From assembly GCA_023433185.1 (NCBI GenBank), contig JAEZEN010000036.1, positions 1 through 9,160 on the forward strand: 9,160 nt of DNA, in the 5' to 3' direction. The position numbers and the translations under genes were made by a program. The DNA is from Pseudomonadota bacterium (GTDB lineage Bacteria; Pseudomonadota; Alphaproteobacteria; Rhizobiales; Kaistiaceae). Shown one piece after another: positions 5,916 to 9,160 of the stretch; within the stretch, counting starts at the first letter, position 1, and each line of letters begins with the position of its first letter. Below the pieces are notes generated by a model, which saw nothing but the letters and a program-made list of their open reading frames with translations, was not told the DNA's origin and did no database searches.

Positions 5916-6926
5916 ATGGACATGAGCAAGCGCAAGGGCATGGCGGCAGCGGTCGCCGCCGGCTTCATGATGGCGACCTTCGGCGGGCAGGCCTTCGCCC
6001 TCGACGAGATCGTCTTCGGCACCAACTGGGTGCCCGAGGCCGAGCATGGCGGCTTCTACCAGGCGGTCGCCGACGGCACCTACGAGAAGTACGGCCTCAA
6101 GGTCGAGATCATCCCCAAGGCCGACCGCGCCATGCTGCTCGGCGGCAGGATCACCTTCTACATGGAGGGCAACCTCCTCGGCACCTTCGACGCGGTCCAG
6201 AACGACATCCCGATCACCGCGGTGGCGGCGATGTTCCAGAAGGATCCGCAGATCTTCATGACCCACCCCGACGCCGGCGTGACGAGCTTCGCCGGCCTCG
6301 CCGAGGTGCCGACGATCTTCATCGGCGACGACCTCTTCGCCACCGGCTGGCAATGGATGAAGGCGGCCTATCCCGGATTCACGGACGAGCAGCGGAAGCC
6401 CTATCCCTACAGCCTCGCCGGCTTCCTCGCCGACCCGATGAGCGCCAACCAGGGCTACCTGACATCGGAACCCTACGCCGTCGAGCAGGAGGCGGGCTTC
6501 ACGCCGGACGTCTTCCTGATGGCCGACGCCGGCTACACGACGTATTCGACGATGATCGCCGGCATGACCGACTACATCGAGGCCAATCCCGACATCACCC
6601 GGCGTTTCGTCGAGGCCTCGATCGTCGGCTGGTACAACTACCTCTACGGCGACAGCACGCCCGCCAACGACCTGATCAAGTCGGAGAACCCCGACATGAC
6701 CGACGGCCAGATCGCCTATACGACGGCCAAGATGAAGGAATACGGCCTGCTCGAGTCCGGCGAAGCCCTGGAGCACGGCATCGGCTGCATGACCGACGAG
6801 CACGTCATCGCGTTCTACGACAAGATGGTGGAGGCCGGCGTGGTCCAGGCCGGGCTCGATCTTTCCGGCGCCTACACGACCGAGTATGTGTGCAAGGGCA
6901 CCGGGATGGAGCTCAAGACGGACTGA
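5916..6926 (+). CDS. ABC transporter periplasmic substrate-binding protein, NMT1/THI5-like
   Basis: 336-residue secreted binding protein. The signal peptide is residues 1-28 (basic SKRK, hydrophobic core, cleavage after GGQAFA). The mature chain begins LDEIVFGTNWVPEAEHGGFYQA, the typical first strand and helix of NMT1/THI5-like (SsuA/TauA/ThiY-type) proteins. Further family blocks are GRITFYMEGNLLGTFDAV (77-94), MFQKDPQIF, ANQGYLTSEPYAVEQEAGF (177-195), ADAGYTTYSTMI (203-214), VEASIVGWYNYLYGD (232-246) and NPDMTDGQIAYTTAKMKEYG (258-277). Such proteins deliver small heterocycles, sulfonates or thiamine-pyrimidine precursors to an inner-membrane ABC importer; the co-located deaminase-like gene points to a pyrimidine-like ligand (inference). 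Cys291 and Cys326 are the only mature cysteines and could pair. It is the first gene after the sigma-54 promoter, and a hairpin follows its stop. Confidence 0.9.
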   Translation: MDMSKRKGMAAAVAAGFMMATFGGQAFALDEIVFGTNWVPEAEHGGFYQAVADGTYEKYGLKVEIIPKADRAMLLGGRITFYMEGNLLGTFDAVQNDIPITAVAAMFQKDPQIFMTHPDAGVTSFAGLAEVPTIFIGDDLFATGWQWMKAAYPGFTDEQRKPYPYSLAGFLADPMSANQGYLTSEPYAVEQEAGFTPDVFLMADAGYTTYSTMIAGMTDYIEANPDITRRFVEASIVGWYNYLYGDSTPANDLIKSENPDMTDGQIAYTTAKMKEYGLLESGEALEHGIGCMTDEHVIAFYDKMVEAGVVQAGLDLSGAYTTEYVCKGTGMELKTD

Positions 6927-6945
6927 ACCGGCCCGGCACCCGACC

Positions 6946-6969
6946 TCGGGCGGCGCCATCGCCGCCCGA
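6946..6969 (+). terminator. Intercistronic hairpin between binding-protein and ATPase genes
   Basis: TCGGGCGGCG (6946-6955), loop CCAT, CGCCGCCCGA (6960-6969): a perfect, nearly all G/C 10-bp stem with a 4-nt loop, starting 20 nt after the binding-protein stop and ending 28 nt before the ATPase start. No T-run follows, so complete termination is unlikely. Hairpins in this place in ABC operons commonly protect the upstream mRNA from 3' exonucleases or cause partial termination, raising binding-protein output relative to the membrane genes. Confidence 0.7.
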
Positions 6970-6997
6970 CCTTACTGCCAGAGGACGACAGGACAGC

Positions 6998-7843
6998 GTG
7001 CCCGCACCCGATACGAGTCCGAGCCCGGCCGGCATCCAGCCCGGCCGTCCCGGCGCCAGCGGTCGCCCGCTGGTTTCGCTGAAGGGCATCTCGAAGACCT
7101 TCTCGAACGGCACCGTGGCGATCCGCGACCTCGATCTCGATGTCGCTGAAGGCCAGTTCGTGAGCCTCTTGGGCCCGTCCGGCTGCGGCAAGTCGACGGT
7201 GCTCCGCATCATCGCCGGCCTCGGCGACCCTACCGCCGGGACGGTCGACTGGCCCAGCGCCGACCACGATATCGCCGGGCGGCCGGAGCGCGAGATCGGC
7301 TTCGTGTTCCAGGAGCCGACGCTGATGCCGTGGGCGACGGCGTTCAACAACGTCTGGCTGCCGCTCCGGCTGCGGGGCGTGTCGAAGGCCGCCGCGCAGG
7401 ACCGCGTGCGGGAAGCGCTCGCCATGGTCGGCCTCGAGAAGTTCGCCGGCGCCTATCCCCGCGAACTGTCCGGCGGCATGAAGATGCGGGTGTCGATCGC
7501 CCGCGCCCTGATCACCCGGCCGAAGCTGCTCCTCATGGACGAGCCCTTCGCCGCCCTCGACGAGATCACCCGCTTCAAGCTCAACGACGACCTCCTGCAC
7601 CTCTGGCAGACCTTCGGCTGGACCGTGGTCTTCGTCACCCATTCGGTGTTCGAGTCGGTCTACCTGTCGAACCGCATCGTGGTGATGGCGGCGCGGCCGG
7701 GACGCGTCCATGCCGACATCGCGGTCGACGCTCCCTATCCGCGCGACGAGGATTTCCGGACTTCGGCGGCCTATAACGCATATTGTCGGATGACCTCCGA
7801 CGCGCTCCATGAAGCGATCCTTTCGACGATGGCCGAACTATGA
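6998..7843 (+). CDS. ABC transporter ATP-binding protein (nitrate/sulfonate/taurine/HMP-type)
   Basis: 281-residue cytoplasmic ATPase that powers the importer. All core motifs are present: Walker A GPSGCGKST (59-67), Q-loop Gln105 (GFVFQEPTLMPW), signature LSGGM (157-161) in the variant usual for SsuB/TauB/NrtD-type proteins, Walker B LLLMDEP (177-183), D-loop AALD, and H-loop His215 (VTHSV). The C-terminal part (AARPGRVHADI, then ending near 281) is short, with no regulatory domain. I chose the GTG at 6998: there is no ATG before the conserved LVSLKGISKTF, and AGGA/GAGGA sequences lie just upstream. The first 24 residues are a Pro/Gly/Ser-rich extension. The frame is open far upstream antiparallel to nothing real (Arg-rich shadow of the binding-protein gene). 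Its stop overlaps the permease start by 4 bp. Confidence 0.93.
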   Translation: MPAPDTSPSPAGIQPGRPGASGRPLVSLKGISKTFSNGTVAIRDLDLDVAEGQFVSLLGPSGCGKSTVLRIIAGLGDPTAGTVDWPSADHDIAGRPEREIGFVFQEPTLMPWATAFNNVWLPLRLRGVSKAAAQDRVREALAMVGLEKFAGAYPRELSGGMKMRVSIARALITRPKLLLMDEPFAALDEITRFKLNDDLLHLWQTFGWTVVFVTHSVFESVYLSNRIVVMAARPGRVHADIAVDAPYPRDEDFRTSAAYNAYCRMTSDALHEAILSTMAEL

Positions 7844-8706
7844 CCGCGCTCGAAGCCGAGCGTCAGGCCGGGCACAAGACGGCGCCGGAGGACGAGGTTC
7901 CGGCAGCGCCGCGGGCCGGCCCCGGCGAGCGCGCGCTCCGTATCGTGATTCCCTTCGCGATGCTGGCCCTCGTCATCGTCGGCTGGCAGGCCTACGTGTC
8001 GATCGCGGAGGTGCCCCACTATGTCCTGCCGAGCCCGGTCCGGATCGCGCAGGCGCTCGCGACCGACTGGGAAATCCTCGGCCGCGCCCTCCTGATCACG
8101 CTCCGCATCACGTTCCTCGCCCTGATCCTCGCGCTGGTCGGCGGCGTGCTGCTCTCGATCATCCTGGTGCAGTCGCGCTGGGTCGAACTCGCCTTCTTCC
8201 CCTACGCGGTGATCCTCCAGGTGACGCCGATCGTCGCGATCGCGCCGCTGATCCTGATCTACACCGAGACCACCCAGCAGGCGCTCCTCATCTGCGCTTT
8301 TCTCGTCGCCTTCTTCCCGGTCCTCGCCAACACCACGCAGGGCCTCAAGTCGACCGACCACAACCTCCTCAACCTCTTCGAACTCTACCGCGCCAGCCGC
8401 TGGCAGACGCTCCTCTATCTAAAGATCCCGAACGCCCTGCCCTTCTTCCTGGCCGGGCTCCGCATCGCCGGCGGCCTGGCGCTGATCGCGGCGGTCGTGG
8501 CGGAGTTCGCCGCCGGCACGGCGGGCGGCAATGCCGGGCTCGCCTTCCGGCTCCTCGAATCGCAGTTCCGGCTCAACATCCCGCGGCTCTTCGCGGCGCT
8601 GGTGCTGCTGTCCTTCACCGGAGTCCTGATCTACGCCGCCACCAGCCTCATCTCGCACCTCCTGCTCCGCAAGTGGCACGAGAGCGCGATCCGCCGGGAG
8701 AACTGA
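7840..8706 (+). CDS. ABC transporter permease (BPD_transp_1 family)
   Basis: 288-residue inner-membrane permease, probably a homodimer with two ATPase subunits. A 30-residue charged cytoplasmic N-terminus is followed by about six membrane segments: near 34-54, 84-110, 115-140, 147-165, 205-225 and 248-275. VPHYVLPSPVRIAQAL (58-73) is the periplasmic segment typical of SsuC/TauC/ThiX-type permeases. The EAA-type coupling loop, which docks on the ATPase, is seen at about 180-205 as FELYRASRWQTLLYLKIPNA. The ATG at 7840 overlaps the ATPase stop as ATGA, indicating translational coupling. The amidohydrolase gene begins 1 nt after its stop codon. The transported substrate cannot be read from the permease itself. 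Confidence 0.92.
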   Translation: MTALEAERQAGHKTAPEDEVPAAPRAGPGERALRIVIPFAMLALVIVGWQAYVSIAEVPHYVLPSPVRIAQALATDWEILGRALLITLRITFLALILALVGGVLLSIILVQSRWVELAFFPYAVILQVTPIVAIAPLILIYTETTQQALLICAFLVAFFPVLANTTQGLKSTDHNLLNLFELYRASRWQTLLYLKIPNALPFFLAGLRIAGGLALIAAVVAEFAAGTAGGNAGLAFRLLESQFRLNIPRLFAALVLLSFTGVLIYAATSLISHLLLRKWHESAIRREN

Positions 8707-8707
8707 C

Positions 8708-9160
8708 ATGAGCGAGCGCGGCTTCGCTGCCGTCCCCGATGCACCCCGCTACGTCGTCGCCGACGCGACGGTGCCCGGCATTCTCCTCGATGCCCCCGAC
8801 ATCGAGCCGGATGCCGAGGGCCTCGCCCGCGTCGACATCGCCGTCGCCGACGGGCGGGTCGCGAGCATCGCGCCGGCCGGCATGTTCGGCGGCGACGCGC
8901 CGCGCCTCGACATGCGCCGCGGCATGGTGTGGCCGACCTTCGTCGACATGCACACCCATCTCGACAAGGGGCACATCTGGCCGCGCCGGCCCAATCCGGA
9001 CGGCACCTTCATGGGGGCGCTCGACGCGGTCGCCGCCGACCGGTCGGCGAACTGGAGTGCGGAGGACGTCCTGCGCCGGATGGACTTCGCCCTGCGCGCC
9101 GCCTACGCCCACGGTACGTCCCTGATCCGCACCCATCTCGATTCGGTTGCGCAGCAATAC
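8708..9160 (+). CDS. Cytosine-deaminase-like amidohydrolase, 3' partial
   Basis: The first 151 codons of an amidohydrolase-superfamily enzyme; the window ends inside it. After an N-terminal beta-sandwich segment (VDIAVADGRVASIAPAG, 42-58) comes the metal-binding HxH motif, His82/His84 in FVDMHTHLDKGHIWP. A second conserved block is GTSLIRTHLDS (136-146), equivalent to the region of CodA reading VRTHVD. The pattern fits the cytosine deaminase branch, which hydrolyses an exocyclic amine on pyrimidine-like rings and releases ammonia; the remaining metal ligands and catalytic Glu/Asp lie beyond the window. Other members act on creatinine, isocytosine or triazines, so the substrate is open. GGGAG (8696-8700) lies 7 nt before the ATG, and the gene begins 1 nt after the permease stop, so it belongs to the importer operon and probably acts on its cargo. 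Confidence 0.85.
   Translation, partial: MSERGFAAVPDAPRYVVADATVPGILLDAPDIEPDAEGLARVDIAVADGRVASIAPAGMFGGDAPRLDMRRGMVWPTFVDMHTHLDKGHIWPRRPNPDGTFMGALDAVAADRSANWSAEDVLRRMDFALRAAYAHGTSLIRTHLDSVAQQY

Noticed and set aside
5595..6959. 454-codon minus-strand open frame opposite the binding-protein gene
   Set aside because: Low-complexity Gly/Val/Asp/His-rich translation, no ribosome site or domain, and the plus-strand gene has clear motifs, a signal peptide and a promoter.
5597..6997. Open frame joined in phase to the ATPase gene, suggesting a giant N-terminal extension
   Set aside because: This part reads as Arg/Pro/Gly-rich nonsense overlapping the binding-protein gene in another frame. The ATPase homology begins only after the GTG at 6998.
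8674..8688. TGGCACG resembling a sigma-54 -24 element near the end of the permease gene
   Set aside because: Four bases later the sequence is CGCG, lacking the invariant -12 element.

Overview
The window is very GC-rich, densely packed bacterial DNA with third-position G/C bias in every gene. The gene families (MltB-like transglycosylase with a peptidoglycan-binding tail, DenD-type dehydrogenase, NMT1/THI5-like ABC cassette with a cytosine-deaminase-like enzyme) and short intergenic gaps fit a high-GC alphaproteobacterium, probably Hyphomicrobiales or Rhodospirillales. That placement is inference from protein style; no rRNA or marker gene is present. I see no tRNA, rRNA, IS element, CRISPR array or phage gene.

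Layout: (1) 1-1195, plus strand, a lytic murein transglycosylase whose N-terminus probably lies outside the window. (2) 1211-2778, minus strand, a tight two-gene unit: a Tat-like-signal Cupin_5 (DUF985) protein followed 2 bp later by an exported SMP-30/gluconolactonase-like beta-propeller. (3) A 199-bp divergent intergenic region. (4) 2978-4331, plus strand, a DenD-type D-erythronate dehydrogenase and, 4 bp later, a small glyoxalase-superfamily protein. (5) 4432-5682, plus strand, an exported PDZ-S41 peptidase-like protein with its own Shine-Dalgarno and a possible weak promoter. (6) 5683-5915, a regulatory region with inverted repeats and a full-core sigma-54 promoter (TGGCACG-N4-TTGC). (7) 5916-9160, plus strand, a four-gene unit: periplasmic substrate-binding protein, a 10-bp-stem hairpin, ABC ATPase, permease (ATGA overlap), and the first 151 codons of a cytosine-deaminase-like amidohydrolase that runs off the window.

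The strongest functional story is the last unit: uptake of a small N-heterocycle (pyrimidine or analogue) through an NMT1/THI5-type ABC importer, then hydrolytic deamination in the cytoplasm. The sigma-54 promoter suggests it is a nitrogen-scavenging operon under an enhancer-binding protein such as NtrC. The intercistronic hairpin could give the binding protein a higher mRNA level than the membrane components. The left half mixes envelope functions (transglycosylase, exported cupin and propeller, S41 protein) with a sugar-acid dehydrogenase; no complete pathway can be assembled from it within the window. No clearly unprecedented system is seen. The points worth following up are the sigma-54-controlled importer/deaminase operon, the S41 protein lacking the usual catalytic lysine, and the exported cupin/propeller pair.
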